61,706 nucleotides of DNA from Bordetella parapertussis (GTDB taxonomy: Bacteria; Pseudomonadota; Gammaproteobacteria; Burkholderiales; Burkholderiaceae_C): assembly GCA_945873925.1 (NCBI GenBank), contig CAMCES010000008.1, forward strand, positions 1-61,706, in the 5' to 3' direction. The notes beneath the pieces are model-generated. The model saw only the letters and a list, made by a program, of their open reading frames with translations. It did no database searches and was not told the DNA's origin. Position 1 is the first letter of the stretch. Every line of letters starts with the position of its first letter. Shown here in pieces: positions 43,924-52,542 of this stretch. The translations under genes were made by a program, and so were the position numbers.

Positions 43924-44352
43924 ATGACCACCATGGATCGAAATACGACGGACACGAACCCAACAAATACGAGCTATTGCGCTGCGGCACTGACCGTTCT
44001 CTACGATGGTGCCTGCCCGCTGTGCCGGCGAGAAATTGCTGTCTATCGTGACCTGCAACCGCTGCAACCAGGCTCGCCTGTGAGTTTTGCCGATATCAGT
44101 AATGTGGCAGTTCCGCTACCAGCCGGCACTACGCGCGAACAGTTACTGGCGCGGTTTCATGTGCAAGGCCGCGACGGTCAACTGCTCAGTGGCGCGAAGG
44201 CTTTTTTGGCTTTATGGGCCGCACTCCCAGGTTGGCGCTGGCTTGCCTTGGCCGGACGCCTTCCGGGTGCAAGCTGGGTATTGGAGCGAATGTACCGGCT
44301 GTTTTTAAGGTGGCGGCCGCTATTCCAGCGCTGGGCCACTCGGTGGGACTGA
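43924..44352 (+). CDS. DCC family thiol-disulphide oxidoreductase (DUF393)
   Basis: About 142 residues. TVLYDGACPLCRREIAVYRDL is the DCC signature with the CxxC (Cys-Pro-Leu-Cys). FADIS and SGAKAFLALWAALPGWRWLA are also typical, and a Trp/Arg-rich C-terminus follows. It lies 11 nt after the Coq7-like gene and shares its high GC, so the pair is probably one unit. The function is unknown; the CxxC suggests redox. Confidence 0.85.
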   Translation: MTTMDRNTTDTNPTNTSYCAAALTVLYDGACPLCRREIAVYRDLQPLQPGSPVSFADISNVAVPLPAGTTREQLLARFHVQGRDGQLLSGAKAFLALWAALPGWRWLALAGRLPGASWVLERMYRLFLRWRPLFQRWATRWD

Positions 44353-44459
44353 CCCGCATTGTTGGTTGATACATTTTTATCGCGCGTTCAGATGGGCAAA
44401 AGCCTTTTAGCAAATGAGCATGTAGGTCGATCTAATTTAATTTAAGCAAGGAAAGATAA

Positions 44460-44927
44460 ATGTCAATTTCAAAAATCAAAAATTATTGGGCTTCCTTGCC
44501 AGATTTCAGTATGAGTCACATACTGCTTCGAATTCCGTTAGCTATTGTGTTTATTCAACAGGGATTAAGCAAATTTCCGTTCGATGGTGGTGCCGGAGCT
44601 GCTTTTGGAATCCCTTTTCTTGTCTGGTGGTTCGTTTGCTATGGGGAGGTTGCTGCAGGTATCGGCCTTTTGGTTGGGGCTCTCGCAACGCTGCCCCGAG
44701 TCCGAGAAATTCCTTTCATTGCAGAGTTGGGGGACTTACTCACCAGATTCAGCGGCATAACAATGTGCTGTGTTGTCACGGGTGTCATCTGGGTAGTCAT
44801 TAAGCCAGAGAGCTTGATCCAATTTATATTGAACGACTACCTTCACTTATCACTATGGGTTGGGGGACTTTACTTTGGACTTCGAGGGAATTGGGCGGTG
44901 GCTGTTCAAAAGCAAACTCGATATTGA
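44460..44927 (+). CDS. DoxX family membrane protein (copy 2)
   Basis: 155 residues with four membrane helices, closely related along its length to DoxX copy 1 at 32935-33414. An AAGGA leader precedes the ATG. This copy has no regulator gene beside it; it follows the Coq7/DCC pair on the same strand with a 107-nt gap. The paralogues have diverged at many synonymous and some coding positions, so they are not a recent copy. Confidence 0.85.
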   Translation: MSISKIKNYWASLPDFSMSHILLRIPLAIVFIQQGLSKFPFDGGAGAAFGIPFLVWWFVCYGEVAAGIGLLVGALATLPRVREIPFIAELGDLLTRFSGITMCCVVTGVIWVVIKPESLIQFILNDYLHLSLWVGGLYFGLRGNWAVAVQKQTRY

Positions 44928-45530
44928 ATCACTCGTCAGTCTTCCCAAAATCATGAGAATTTATCTGTTTGTTCTGTTAACCGTTTCGACAAGACTTACC
45001 TATCAGCAAAATTTATCCAATAGAAGACTGTTATCGTTTTTCTAACTACAACCCGCTGGCCCCGTATCCAAAAAAGCGCTGCAGCAATCGTGAGTGCAAT
45101 TGATGGAGCTAGACTTAATTCATATCAAACTGTTTTGATAGATCAGATACGCCTGACTCTCTCATCGGACACTGAAATTTGAAATCCCAAAAGTTCGACT
45201 CCCTGACTGGTGCTCAAACAGCGCCGCAAAAAATCTAAAAGTGGGAATTCCGAGCATTGTTCGTGGAGCTGCAAGTTGACTTTTTTGCAGGTTCTCTCGA
45301 TTTTGAAACCGCCAAACTTTAAATTGATGCGCTAGACCCATTTTCAGTGCGTAGTGATGGTTAATTGGGCGAACAAAGACATGCATGGATAGTGTGCGAC
45401 CGGCATGATCCATGCTTTAAAGTGGGTACCCCTTAGTTGGAAAGTGCGGAGTTGTGATGAACAGCCTGGTATTTAATGAGATGGTCGACGCGCAGGACTT
45501 ATTTGATGTCAACTTCCTAAATCACAGATT
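44928..45530. other. intergenic region, no convincing gene
   Basis: About 600 bp between DoxX copy 2 and the end of the phn-like cluster. A plus-strand stretch of 46 codons near 45020-45170 (reading TTTRWPRIQKSAAAIVSAID) and a minus-strand 83-codon frame at 45162-45413 show no known family and no good ribosome site. I see no gene or clear hairpin terminator here. Confidence 0.45.
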
Positions 45531-46340
45531 TCAGATCAGTTTCTGTCTGACTTTGGCCGTGATCCACTCACTGAAAACCACGGTCATTAAAATTAAAATA
45601 AGCAGCATGGTTACTTTAGGCCAAGCCAAAGTGGCCAGTGCACCTTCTAACTTAACACCTATACCGCCCGCACCCACCAATCCAAGCACGGTCGATTCGC
45701 GTATGTTGATGTCCCAACGAAACACACCAATGCCTGCCAAACTGGGCGCCACTTGCGGTACCACACCCCAAGCCATTGTTTGAGCCCTAGAGGCACCAGT
45801 AGCCTCAATCGCTTCAACCTGGTCGGTGTCAATCTCCTCAATGGCTTCGTAAAGTAATTTGCCGATAAAGCCTATGGAACGCAAAGCAATGGCCAGAATG
45901 CCGGCCAGAACACCTGGCCCTAAAATAGCCACCAACAACAGTGCCCAAATTAATGAGTTGATGGAGCGTGAAGCCACAATGATAAAAAGGGCCATAGGTC
46001 TGACAAAAGCAACACTAGGAGAAGTGTTGTGGGCGGCTAAAAAAGCAATGGGTGTTGCCACGACCAAGCCCAATAAGGTGCCCAAAGTAGCAATGTTCAA
46101 AGTTTCCCACATGGGCCACCACAACTCGTGCACTGAGGCCCAGGCTGGTGGCATCATGCGCGAGCCAATATCTTTGAACTGCGCAGGTGCATCTGTCACA
46201 AATGACCAGATGGTGTCTTGAGTCATGACCTGAAAGGTCCAAGTCACAAAAGCCAAAAGAAAAACCCACAGCATGAACAATGCCAAGTCAACTTTTGACG
46301 AGCGCTTGCGCCAAACACGAGTTGGCCTCGAGACGTTCAT
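45531..46340 (-). CDS. phosphonate/phosphate-type ABC permease 2 (PhnE family)
   Basis: About 269 residues, six membrane helices. ETLNIATLGTLLGLVVATPIAF and the SINSLIWALLLVAILGPGVLAG segment lead to the coupling-helix region AIEATGASRAQTMAWGVVPQVAPS, the EAA loop of PhnE permeases. RESTVLGLVGAGGIG follows. The ATG at 46340 overlaps the stop of permease 1 (ATGA). It forms an inner-membrane heterodimer with permease 1 for the import of phosphonate-like oxyanions. It is the last gene of the minus-strand operon. Confidence 0.88.
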   Translation of the reverse strand: MNVSRPTRVWRKRSSKVDLALFMLWVFLLAFVTWTFQVMTQDTIWSFVTDAPAQFKDIGSRMMPPAWASVHELWWPMWETLNIATLGTLLGLVVATPIAFLAAHNTSPSVAFVRPMALFIIVASRSINSLIWALLLVAILGPGVLAGILAIALRSIGFIGKLLYEAIEEIDTDQVEAIEATGASRAQTMAWGVVPQVAPSLAGIGVFRWDINIRESTVLGLVGAGGIGVKLEGALATLAWPKVTMLLILILMTVVFSEWITAKVRQKLI

Positions 46341-47158
46341 TGAATCAACTTTCTGAGTTTGCCCGAGGCATATTCGGCCAGCATCACAACCACAATAATG
46401 ACCCACAAAATTGCTGCAGCTGAATCGAATTCATACCTGTCCATGGCGGTGTTTAGGGTCGCGCCAATGCCACCGGCGCCCACAATACCTATGACGGCAG
46501 ATTCGCGGAAATTGATGTCTAACCTGTACAAAGACAAGCCTAACAAACGAGGCATGACTTGCGATAAAACAGCAAAGTCAAGCACTTGTAAGTAGCCAGC
46601 GCCAGTTGATCGCAGTGCTTCGAGTTGCGAGCTTTGAATTTCTTCAATGTCTTCTGCCATCAGTTTGGCCATGAAGCCAACAGTGGCAAAAGTCAAAGTT
46701 AAGAATCCGGCGAAAGGGCCAAATCCAAACATGGCCACTAAAAAAATAGCCACAATAATTTCATTGAGAGTGCGAGACAAGGCAATGAAGCCTCTGCACA
46801 GAAGGTAGATCCACACGGGGGCTAAATTGCGCGAAGCTCCCACAGCCACAGGAATAGATAACAAAACGCCCAGTGCAGTCGATGTGACCGTCATGGTCAG
46901 ACTTTCCTGAAAGCCCAACTTGATATCGCCCCAACGGCTTGAAAAATCGGGATAAAGAAAGCCTTTTACAAATGCCAAGCCGCGATCCAAGCCCAGCACC
47001 ATCCTAGTCCAGTTAATTTCGACAGAACCAATGGCCAAAACCATATAAAGCACAGCGCCTGCATAAAGCGCCCAACGTGTCCATCCGTTGGCAATGAATG
47101 GTTGTGGTGCCCAAGAGCGTAAAGGGCGTTGGCCAACTTGGATGCTTGAGTCGCTCAT
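46337..47158 (-). CDS. phosphonate/phosphate-type ABC permease 1 (PhnE family)
   Basis: 273 residues with about six membrane helices. ESLTMTVTSTALGVLLSIPVAVGASRN, RTLNEIIVAIFLVAMFGFGPFAG and the EAA loop ALRSTGAGYLQVLDFAVLSQVMP are those of PhnE. RESAVIGIVGAGGIGATLN closes the conserved part. Start and stop both overlap neighbours (ATGA on each side), so PhnC, PhnE1 and PhnE2 are translated as one unit. Confidence 0.88.
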   Translation of the reverse strand: MSDSSIQVGQRPLRSWAPQPFIANGWTRWALYAGAVLYMVLAIGSVEINWTRMVLGLDRGLAFVKGFLYPDFSSRWGDIKLGFQESLTMTVTSTALGVLLSIPVAVGASRNLAPVWIYLLCRGFIALSRTLNEIIVAIFLVAMFGFGPFAGFLTLTFATVGFMAKLMAEDIEEIQSSQLEALRSTGAGYLQVLDFAVLSQVMPRLLGLSLYRLDINFRESAVIGIVGAGGIGATLNTAMDRYEFDSAAAILWVIIVVVMLAEYASGKLRKLIQ

Positions 47159-47979
47159 ACCGCAGTTGAGGCGAAGTCTGAGCTTTTAAAGTGGCTTTTG
47201 GAAGCCTCGTTGGCGTGCATGCGCTGTGTGATGGTGGTCCAATCTTCATCGCCATAAATACTCGTCAGTACATCGCGATCGACGTCTTTGGCTGACCCAT
47301 CAAACACCACGCAACCAGCACGCAGACCTACAATGCGTGGCAAAAATTCTGTGGCAAGCACCACGTCGTGAATGTTGACAATTGCAGCCAGTCCTCGTTC
47401 TTCACAAAGTTCCAAAATTAAACGCATGACTTGGCGCGAAGTTTTAGGATCAAGGCTGGCTGTAGGCTCGTCTACCAACAACAATTTAGGGCTTTGCATC
47501 AGCGCACGCGCAATACCTACACGCTGACGCTGACCGCCAGACAATGCATCGGCACGCTTGTTTTCCATGCCATCCAAACCCACGCGGTCTAACAATGCGA
47601 AAGCTTGCTCAATGTCTTGACCGTCGAATTTTCTAAACCAGCTTGCCCAAAATCCTGTGTAACCAAGTCTGCCCGAAAGCAAATTCTCCATGACAGTCAG
47701 GCGCTCAACCAATGCATATTCTTGGAAAATCATACCGATGTGACGTCTGGCCAAGCGCAACTCAGTTGAATCAAGCTGACCTAGATCTTGCCCCACTAAC
47801 ACGATGCGCCCTGAACTAGGCTGCACCAGTCGATTGACGCAACGAATAAGCGTGGACTTGCCTGCGCCCGAAGGCCCAATTAAGCCAAGCACCTCACCAG
47901 ATCCCACCTTTAGGCTGACGCCTTGTAAAGCGAGATCGCCTGTGGGGTAACTTTTTTCTAACTGATGCAGTTCAAGCAC
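47155..47979 (-). CDS. phosphonate/phosphate-type ABC ATPase (PhnC family)
   Basis: 274 residues. Walker A GPSGAGKST, signature LSGGQRQRVGIARAL, Walker B LLLVDEPTASLD and the switch His in VNIHD are all present, with FQEYALVERLTVMENLLSGRLGY typical of PhnC. The start is GTG at 47979, shortly after the binding-protein gene. A 30-residue tail follows the normal end. It powers the importer with the two PhnE-type permeases. Confidence 0.9.
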   Translation of the reverse strand: MLELHQLEKSYPTGDLALQGVSLKVGSGEVLGLIGPSGAGKSTLIRCVNRLVQPSSGRIVLVGQDLGQLDSTELRLARRHIGMIFQEYALVERLTVMENLLSGRLGYTGFWASWFRKFDGQDIEQAFALLDRVGLDGMENKRADALSGGQRQRVGIARALMQSPKLLLVDEPTASLDPKTSRQVMRLILELCEERGLAAIVNIHDVVLATEFLPRIVGLRAGCVVFDGSAKDVDRDVLTSIYGDEDWTTITQRMHANEASKSHFKSSDFASTAV

Positions 47980-47988
47980 AGGGGAAGC

Positions 47989-48942
47989 TTATTTGCAGGC
48001 GTAACTGACGTTCATAGCTTGATCAATTTCGCGCACAACAGCCCAATGTTGCTTGTAGGTGATAGGCATGAATGTTTCCTGAGGTGGCTCAGCCTTGTTG
48101 AACTCAGCGGCCATGGTTGTACCTTCCCACTTGAAAGTGAAAAATGCTTGTTTGATTTTTTCAGCCAATTCGGGTTTGAGGTTATGAACATGGCCGTAAC
48201 CGGTGGTGGGGAAGGTCTGCGATTTATAAATGACCTTGGTCTGCTCGGGCTTGACAACACCTCGAGCTTCCATGCGCAATTTGACCGAGTTGGCAATGGC
48301 TGCAGCCGGATAGTCTTTGTTGGCAACACCCAATACAGAGTTATCGTGCTTGCCGCTGAAAACGGGCGTGAAGTCCTTGCCAGCTTCCATTTTGAACTGC
48401 TGTCGCATCAAAGCTGATGGTGCTTTGTAGCCAGAGTTGGATGTTTCTGCCGTGAAGGCCATGCGCTTGCCTTTGATGTCTTCAATTTTTTCGATACCAC
48501 TGCCAGGGTATGTAATGAACTCCATTTCATAGCCAAAGCGATGGTCCTTGGAGGCCATCATGGCAAAGGGAACAAAGCCAGAGCAATTGACAGCGATGGG
48601 ATTGGAGCCAGTGTTAAAACCAGAAACGTGCAATCTGCCAGCACGCATTGCTTCTAATTGCGCAGCGTTGCTTTGCACTGGAAAGAATTGAACCTTCTTG
48701 CCAGTTACTTTTGACAGGTGGTCTAAAAAGGGTGCCCAAACTGGCGCATAGACGGCTGGGTCTTCAACAGGCGTGTAAGCAAAAACCAAAGTAGAAGGAT
48801 CAATCCATTGTTTAGGATCTGTAGGGGCGTCAGCCACCATGTCGTTGTTTGCGTCTTTAAAGCGGGCATCCATTGCAAACAATGAACCCATGGTTGCTAA
48901 ACCAAAAAGAGTAGTGACACCCACTTTGATGATTTGTTTCAT
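47989..48942 (-). CDS. phosphonate/phosphate-type periplasmic binding protein (PhnD family)
   Basis: About 317 residues with a signal peptide (IIKVGVTTLFGLATMGSLFAMDA). The two-lobed PhnD pattern is visible: FAYTPVEDPAVYAPVWAPFLDHL (the first strand with the substrate loop), GRLHVSGFNTGSNP, FTAETSNSGYKAPSALM and FSGKHDNSVLGVANK. A Ser/Thr cluster would bind an oxyanion such as phosphonate, phosphite or phosphate. The ATG at 48942 with a GGAAAT leader is used. It is divergent from gapdh-arsJ-arsR, and the shared gap holds a Pho box. Confidence 0.88.
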   Translation of the reverse strand: MKQIIKVGVTTLFGLATMGSLFAMDARFKDANNDMVADAPTDPKQWIDPSTLVFAYTPVEDPAVYAPVWAPFLDHLSKVTGKKVQFFPVQSNAAQLEAMRAGRLHVSGFNTGSNPIAVNCSGFVPFAMMASKDHRFGYEMEFITYPGSGIEKIEDIKGKRMAFTAETSNSGYKAPSALMRQQFKMEAGKDFTPVFSGKHDNSVLGVANKDYPAAAIANSVKLRMEARGVVKPEQTKVIYKSQTFPTTGYGHVHNLKPELAEKIKQAFFTFKWEGTTMAAEFNKAEPPQETFMPITYKQHWAVVREIDQAMNVSYACK

Positions 48943-49133
48943 GGCTATTTCCGGATAGTTAAACTTTACCAATCTATCAGCAAATTAAGTCATTTTTTGG
49001 AAAATGGATTGCTTGAAAACCTTTTTGTTAGGCATTGGCAAGCTAATCCCAATGAATTCAAGTGGCGTTTCCCCAATTTGGTGAGCTCTGTTTACAGTGC
49101 AATTTGATCTCTGTCGAAATCAATACCCCAAGT

Positions 49134-49182
49134 CTGGTCATAAACTGGTCATATTTAATTTCTATGATTCAATGATTATTGA
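49134..49182 (+). promoter_or_regulatory. Pho-box promoter with candidate ArsR operator
   Basis: Two direct repeats CTGGTCATA begin at 49134 and 49145, an 11-bp period. GTCATAAA plus GTCAT is the core of the PhoB box (TGTCATAAATCTGTCAT). Exactly 10 nt after the second GTCAT lies TATGAT (49163-49168), the spacing of the E. coli phoA promoter. An inverted repeat TCAAT-GATT-ATTGA at 49169-49182 overlaps the expected start of transcription and could be the ArsR operator. The promoter points towards gapdh at 49204. Confidence 0.65.
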
Positions 49183-49203
49183 TCTATAGGTAAGGGGTTC
49201 AGC

Positions 49204-50247
49204 ATGAAAGTTGGCATCAATGGCATGGGTCGAATCGGTCGTTTAGCTTTGAGAGCGGCAATGGGCGCAGCAGAGCGCCCTGAAGATGATCCCCGAGGAT
49301 TGAACAGACTTGATGTTGTTCATGTCAATGAACTCAAAGGCGGAGCAGCCGCAACGGCACACCTGCTGGTCTTCGATTCCATTCAAGGAAAATGGAAAGA
49401 GGACATTCGAGCAGATGGGGATGAGGCCATTCTGATCAAGGATAAACGGATTCGTTTCACCTCTTACAGCACTACTACCGAAATTCCATGGGGTGAATTG
49501 GGCGTAGAGCTTGTGCTTGAATGCACAGGGAAATTTCTCACACCTGAAACCATTCAAGGCCACCTAGATCGCGGTGCTAAGAGAGTCATCGTTGCTGCAC
49601 CAGTAAAGGTTGGCGGCGTACTCAATATTGTGGTCGGCATCAATCATGAGTTGTACAACCCTGCCAAAGATCAAATCGTCACTGCAGCTTCTTGTACAAC
49701 CAATTGCTTGGCACCTGTTGTCAAAGTGATTCACGAAAATTTGGGCATCAAACACGGGCAGATTACGACGATCCACGACCCTACTAACACCAACTTGGTG
49801 GTAGATGCGCCGCACAAAGATTTGCGCCGTGCACGTAGCGCTATGGTGAGCTTGGCACCCACATCAACAGGGAGTGCTACAGCAATTGCATTGATTTACC
49901 CTGAACTCAAAGGCAAATTAAACGGGCATGCGGTTCGGGCGCCTGTTTTGAATGCATCTTTAACCGATTGCGTTTTTGAACTTCAACGTTCGACTTCCGA
50001 AGAGGAAGTCAACGCACTTTTTGAAAAAGCTGCAAATGGACCATTGCTCGGCATTCTGGGTTATGAAACTCGTCCTTTGGTCAGTGTTGACTACGCACGT
50101 GACACCCGCAGCTCAATCATCGACGCGTTATCGACCATGGTGACTGACGGAACTCTACTCAAGGTCTATGCTTGGTATGACAACGAGATAGGCTATGCAT
50201 GCCGTATGGTGGATTTGGCCTGCTACATGGAATCAGTTGGTATTTAA
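49204..50247 (+). CDS. gapdh: ArsJ-associated glyceraldehyde-3-phosphate dehydrogenase
   Basis: 347-residue GAPDH. The NAD-binding motif GINGMGRIGRLALRAA starts the protein. The catalytic Cys is in AASCTTNC, followed by the GQITTIHDPTNTN region, and WYDNEIGY is near the end. It precedes arsJ and arsR and so belongs to the arsenate-resistance pair in which GAPDH makes 1-arseno-3-phosphoglycerate and ArsJ exports it. Divergent acidic inserts (ERPEDDPRG, DGDEAILIKD) are typical of this non-glycolytic branch. The stop is next to the arsJ ATG at 50249. Confidence 0.9.
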   Translation: MKVGINGMGRIGRLALRAAMGAAERPEDDPRGLNRLDVVHVNELKGGAAATAHLLVFDSIQGKWKEDIRADGDEAILIKDKRIRFTSYSTTTEIPWGELGVELVLECTGKFLTPETIQGHLDRGAKRVIVAAPVKVGGVLNIVVGINHELYNPAKDQIVTAASCTTNCLAPVVKVIHENLGIKHGQITTIHDPTNTNLVVDAPHKDLRRARSAMVSLAPTSTGSATAIALIYPELKGKLNGHAVRAPVLNASLTDCVFELQRSTSEEEVNALFEKAANGPLLGILGYETRPLVSVDYARDTRSSIIDALSTMVTDGTLLKVYAWYDNEIGYACRMVDLACYMESVGI

Positions 50248-50248
50248 G

Positions 50249-51529
50249 ATGGAATCACCCAACCGTCAACTTCCCGTCGCAGTACCTGCCGTTAGAAATT
50301 ACATGATTGTCACGGCAGCCTATTGGGGGTTCACACTCACTGATGGGGCACTGCGCATGCTGGTGCTTCTTCATTTTTACAAACTGGGTTACTCGCCCTT
50401 AATGCTGTCTTTGTTATTTTTGCTCTACGAAGCAGCTGGTGTGTTAGCCAATTTGATTGGAGGCTGGCTGGCGACAAGATTTGGTATTACTCGCATGCTC
50501 ATGGTCGGTCTAATGACCCAGATTATTGGATTCATTCTCTTGTCGCAACTTGATCCGAGTTGGACTGCGGCAATGTCTGTTGCATGGGTGGTCATTGCGC
50601 AGGGTATTTGCGGCGTCGCAAAAGATCTCACCAAAACTGCCAGCAAGTCAGCGATCAAAATTACGCAAGCTGAAGCAAAAACTCAAAGTAATGGTCAGCT
50701 GTTTAAGTGGGTTGCATGGTTCACTGGCAGTAAAAATGCCATGAAAGGTTTTGGCTTTTTTCTGGGTGGCGTTTTACTGCAAGCTGTAGGGTTTAAATGG
50801 TCGTTGATAGCCATGGCTGGATTATTGGCTTTGATTTTGATTGGCGTCATTAGCAGTTTGCCTCCCATGATCGGCAAAAGCAAAGCCTCCAAATCAGCCA
50901 AAGAATTATTTGCAAAAAACCAAGGGCTCAACGTACTTTCTGCTGCTCGCGTTGTACTTTTTGGCGCTCGCGATGTTTGGTTTGTCGTTGGCGTACCCGT
51001 TTTTTTATACTCAGTTGGCTGGACCTTTACTATGGTCGGTACGTTCTTGGCAACTTGGACAATAGGGTACGGATTGGTTCAGGCTCTTGCCCCAAATATA
51101 GTCAAACGCAGTGAAGACGGTCTTACGCGCGAAGTACCAGCCGCTCGCTGGTGGTCCTTGATCTTGGCATTGATACCCACTGCAATTGCAGTGATTGTCT
51201 GGAAAGACCTTCCTAATCTCGAGTGGTGGGTTGTTGGTGGTCTTGGATTGTTTGGATTTGCATTTGCGGTTAATTCCTCAGTTCACAGCTATTTGGTATT
51301 GGCTTATGCAGGCTCAGAAAAAGCAGCTGAGGATGTTGGGTTTTATTATGCTGCGAATGCCTTGGGACGCTTCTTTGGAACCTTGATGTCAGGCTTGTTG
51401 TTTCAGTGGGGTGGTCTGATTTATTCACTCATCGGATCTGCTGCAATGCTTTCCATATGTTGGATTGCCACTTTGCGATTACCTGTAAAGCCTATGTTGC
51501 AGCTCGAGAGTAACAAGGGGTCAGCATGA
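50249..51529 (+). CDS. arsJ: organoarsenical efflux MFS transporter ArsJ
   Basis: 426-residue major facilitator protein with about twelve membrane helices. NYMIVTAAYWGFTLTDGALRMLVLLHFY is the ArsJ signature start. QGICGVAKDLTKTASKSAIKI and GSKNAMKGFGFFLGG are also typical. It exports 1-arseno-3-phosphoglycerate, whose breakdown outside the cell gives arsenate. The ATG at 50249 follows the gapdh stop by 1 nt, and the stop overlaps arsR (ATGA). Confidence 0.92.
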   Translation: MESPNRQLPVAVPAVRNYMIVTAAYWGFTLTDGALRMLVLLHFYKLGYSPLMLSLLFLLYEAAGVLANLIGGWLATRFGITRMLMVGLMTQIIGFILLSQLDPSWTAAMSVAWVVIAQGICGVAKDLTKTASKSAIKITQAEAKTQSNGQLFKWVAWFTGSKNAMKGFGFFLGGVLLQAVGFKWSLIAMAGLLALILIGVISSLPPMIGKSKASKSAKELFAKNQGLNVLSAARVVLFGARDVWFVVGVPVFLYSVGWTFTMVGTFLATWTIGYGLVQALAPNIVKRSEDGLTREVPAARWWSLILALIPTAIAVIVWKDLPNLEWWVVGGLGLFGFAFAVNSSVHSYLVLAYAGSEKAAEDVGFYYAANALGRFFGTLMSGLLFQWGGLIYSLIGSAAMLSICWIATLRLPVKPMLQLESNKGSA

Positions 51530-51879
51530 ATAAAGTTGTAACTCCAGCAGACCCGCAGTGGGTTGTCAGGGCACTTTGCGCTTTAGCGCAAATCAACCGG
51601 TTGAACGTATTTCGTTTGCTGGTTGTTGCAGGGCAGGAAGGCATGTATCCAGGTGATTTGGCTGTAGCGCTGGGTGTCCCTTCAAACTCACTCTCTTTTC
51701 ACCTTAAAGAACTTCTTAATTGCGAACTTGTGTCACAAGAGCGTGAAGGGCGAAACTTGCGCTATCGAGCAAACATGAGCCAGATGCACAATTTATTAGT
51801 TTACTTAACTGACGAATGTTGCCAAGGCCAACCATGCATTGAATTCCCATCTATTGATTGCCAAGATCCTGATTGCTGA
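51526..51879 (+). CDS. arsR: ArsR family arsenic-responsive repressor
   Basis: 117-residue winged-helix protein. RLNVFRLLVVAGQEGMYPGDLAVAL followed by VPSNSLSFHLKELLNCELVSQEREGRNLRY is the ArsR helix-turn-helix and wing. Cys residues near the C-terminus (DECCQGQPC and later DCQDPDC) could bind As(III). Its start overlaps the arsJ stop. It probably represses the gapdh-arsJ-arsR promoter and perhaps the divergent importer. Confidence 0.9.
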   Translation: MNKVVTPADPQWVVRALCALAQINRLNVFRLLVVAGQEGMYPGDLAVALGVPSNSLSFHLKELLNCELVSQEREGRNLRYRANMSQMHNLLVYLTDECCQGQPCIEFPSIDCQDPDC

Positions 51880-52347
51880 AATACCCAGCATGTTTTCACG
51901 TCCTTGACTAAGCTTTCAAAGCTTGGTTGTGAATGAAACACCGGTGATCACAGGTGTTTCTTGTTAAATACATTCTTGTATTCATGACAAGCTCTAATGG
52001 CAATCCTTATGCCAATCCTCAATTCCTGATTGAGTAGTCATAAACCGTATTTCAATTTTTATTTGTCCACATAGACATTGCCTGACTTGCAAGTCAGTGC
52101 GCTAAATTGACGCTTGCAATGCTTATTACGATGCATCACTGAGGTCGAGTCATCCGCCGTGTAATAAACGTGCAATGACTCGAAGAAATTTGAGGCAAAA
52201 AGTCATCCAAAGCCCTCAACGTTACAAATAGTTATGTTCAACAGGAGCATCCTCAGCCCCCAACCATCAGTTATTCAAAGTTGCGCTTCAAACTTGAATC
52301 TGCCGATCATTGATTGCAGGGCACTACAGCATTCGCGAATAGCTGTT
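51880..52347. other. intergenic region with palindromes, no gene seen
   Basis: About 470 bp. Besides the terminator at 51935-51966 it holds AAGCTTTCAAAGCTT (near 51909-51925), CTCAAT-5-ATTGAG (52018-52034) and a perfect palindrome TGACTTGCAAGTCA (52083-52096). No coding frame is convincing. The region could carry regulator sites or a small RNA, but nothing proves it. Confidence 0.5.
51935..51966 (+). terminator. intrinsic terminator after arsR
   Basis: GAAACACC (51935-51942) pairs with GGTGTTTC (51953-51960), an 8-bp stem with a 10-nt loop, followed by TTGTTAAAT. It lies 55 nt after the arsR stop and would end the gapdh-arsJ-arsR transcript. Confidence 0.65.
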
Positions 52348-52542
52348 TCATCGTGACTGGCTCAACTCACTTGCAGTATTGTTGTCCTTGGGCTTTGACC
52401 CGGTGCTTGCGGTGGCTGATTTTGATTGCAGCAGTTCATCCACGCGTTTGACAGCGTCTTGGCGTTCTTGATCCGTTAGCTCATGGCAGCGCGACTCATG
52501 TTCATGGTGACGAAATGCTTTGAAAAGGTCTCGCAGTTTCAT
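52348..52542 (-). CDS. small protein, unknown
   Basis: 64 residues. KLRDLFKAFRHHEHESRCHE is His/Arg-rich, then comes an acidic and polar helix, then a low-complexity Ser/Thr tail. GGGAG lies about 10 nt before the ATG. It could be a small metal- or RNA-binding protein, but no family is recognised. It is alone between arsR and the BLUF gene. Confidence 0.45.
   Translation of the reverse strand: MKLRDLFKAFRHHEHESRCHELTDQERQDAVKRVDELLQSKSATASTGSKPKDNNTASELSQSR

Noticed and set aside
45162..45413. 83-codon minus-strand frame after the phn-like operon
   Set aside because: No start signal, no recognised motif and composition like non-coding DNA.
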